Origin: Kiritimatiellia bacterium
GTDB lineage: Bacteria; Verrucomicrobiota; Kiritimatiellia; RFP12; UBA1067
Assembly: GCA_017959645.1 (NCBI GenBank)
Contig: JAGDAE010000024.1
Location: 1 to 14,164 of the forward strand
Reading direction: 5' to 3'
DNA: 14,164 bases
Shown here: in pieces, positions 13,991-14,164 of the stretch
Position numbering within the stretch: position 1 is the stretch's first letter
Layout of the letters: every line of letters starts with the position of its first letter
The notes under the pieces: model-generated
Databases searched by the model: none
The model's input: only the letters and a program-made list of their open reading frames with translations
What the model was told of the DNA's origin: nothing
Program-made: the position numbers and the translations under genes

Positions 13991-14164
13991 TCAGAAATAT
14001 ATCCGTTCTTCTATCCATGGCGGAACCGGAATGGACTTCGCCTTCATCGCGTCCGCGTAGCCCCTGAAGTCGAAATCGACCTCGCGGAACTGCACCCCGC
14101 CGCTCTCCGGATCGAAGAGGACGTAGTTGGAATACGGCCTCACCCGAGGATAGCCGACCGCACC
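13991..14164 (-). CDS. Calcineurin-like phosphoesterase, C-terminal end (partial)
   Basis: Only the last 57 codons are inside the window; the gene begins beyond the right edge. The visible GAVGYPRVRPYSNYVLFDPE corresponds to the end of small YfcE/MJ0936-like metallophosphoesterases. Those typically read GSVGQPR followed by variable residues, then YVLLD and a final beta strand before a YD segment (here VDFDFRGYADAMK). The family hydrolyses phosphodiesters or phosphomonoesters with two metal ions, but the catalytic metal ligands would lie upstream, outside the window. The frame stops at TGA (13991-13993). It then stays open for another 44 codons with protein-like composition, so the true C-terminus deserves attention. 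Confidence 0.75.
   Translation of the reverse strand, partial: GAVGYPRVRPYSNYVLFDPESGGVQFREVDFDFRGYADAMKAKSIPVPPWIEERIYF

Noticed and set aside
13461..14060. Plus-strand open frame across the right intergenic region
   Set aside because: It crosses the antisense of the discoidin gene, a promoter, the phased repeat and the phosphoesterase end. The repeated REFSG segment is just the 21-bp repeat read in the wrong direction.

Overview
The window looks like a chromosomal piece of a GC-rich, Gram-negative, probably uncultivated bacterium. Signs of a Gram-negative cell envelope are a predicted outer-membrane beta-barrel protein, several Sec signal peptides and an MscS channel. The large secreted PA14/discoidin protein, the secreted glycoside-hydrolase-like protein and the tryptophan/proline-rich style of the small secreted protein remind me of the PVC superphylum (Kiritimatiellota/Lentisphaerota-like gut or sediment bacteria). 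That placement is inference only. Every gene I can support lies on the minus strand, so the window reads from right to left.

Right edge (13991-14164): the C-terminal 57 codons of a calcineurin-like phosphoesterase that enters from outside the window. Its frame stays open for 44 more codons after the TGA. Next is a short AT-rich intergenic stretch with four A/T tracts spaced one helical turn apart (13874-13915), just upstream of a near-consensus sigma-70 promoter (13831-13859). That promoter drives a 1056-residue secreted multidomain adhesion or carbohydrate-binding protein (10605-13775).

A second good promoter (10543-10571) starts what appears to be one long operon of eight genes running to 348. 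In order these are an outer-membrane beta-barrel protein, a purine-type phosphoribosyltransferase, DNA polymerase I (polA), rhamnulokinase (rhaB), a secreted glycoside-hydrolase-like protein, glycerol kinase (glpK), an MscS channel and a small His-rich secreted protein. Spacing is very tight (overlaps of 1, 22 and 4 bases; gaps of 14, 5, 18 and 80). The operon ends in a strong intrinsic terminator at 279-324. The two FGGY sugar/polyol kinases and the secreted enzyme suggest use of deoxyhexose and glycerol. polA and the phosphoribosyltransferase are nucleic-acid genes riding in the same transcript.

The most striking observation is an in-frame TAG at 8732-8734 that splits polA inside its 5'-nuclease domain. 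All catalytic motifs on both sides are preserved. TAG also ends two other genes here (348-350 and 10605-10607), so a simple genome-wide reassignment of TAG is unlikely. A recent nonsense mutation, a sequence error, suppression or readthrough, or a two-polypeptide enzyme made by restart at the GTG right after the TAG are the alternatives.

Left edge (1-278): no gene. It holds a cluster of inverted repeats with mutually exclusive pairings (36-131) and a degenerate array of six 21-22 bp units (159-287).
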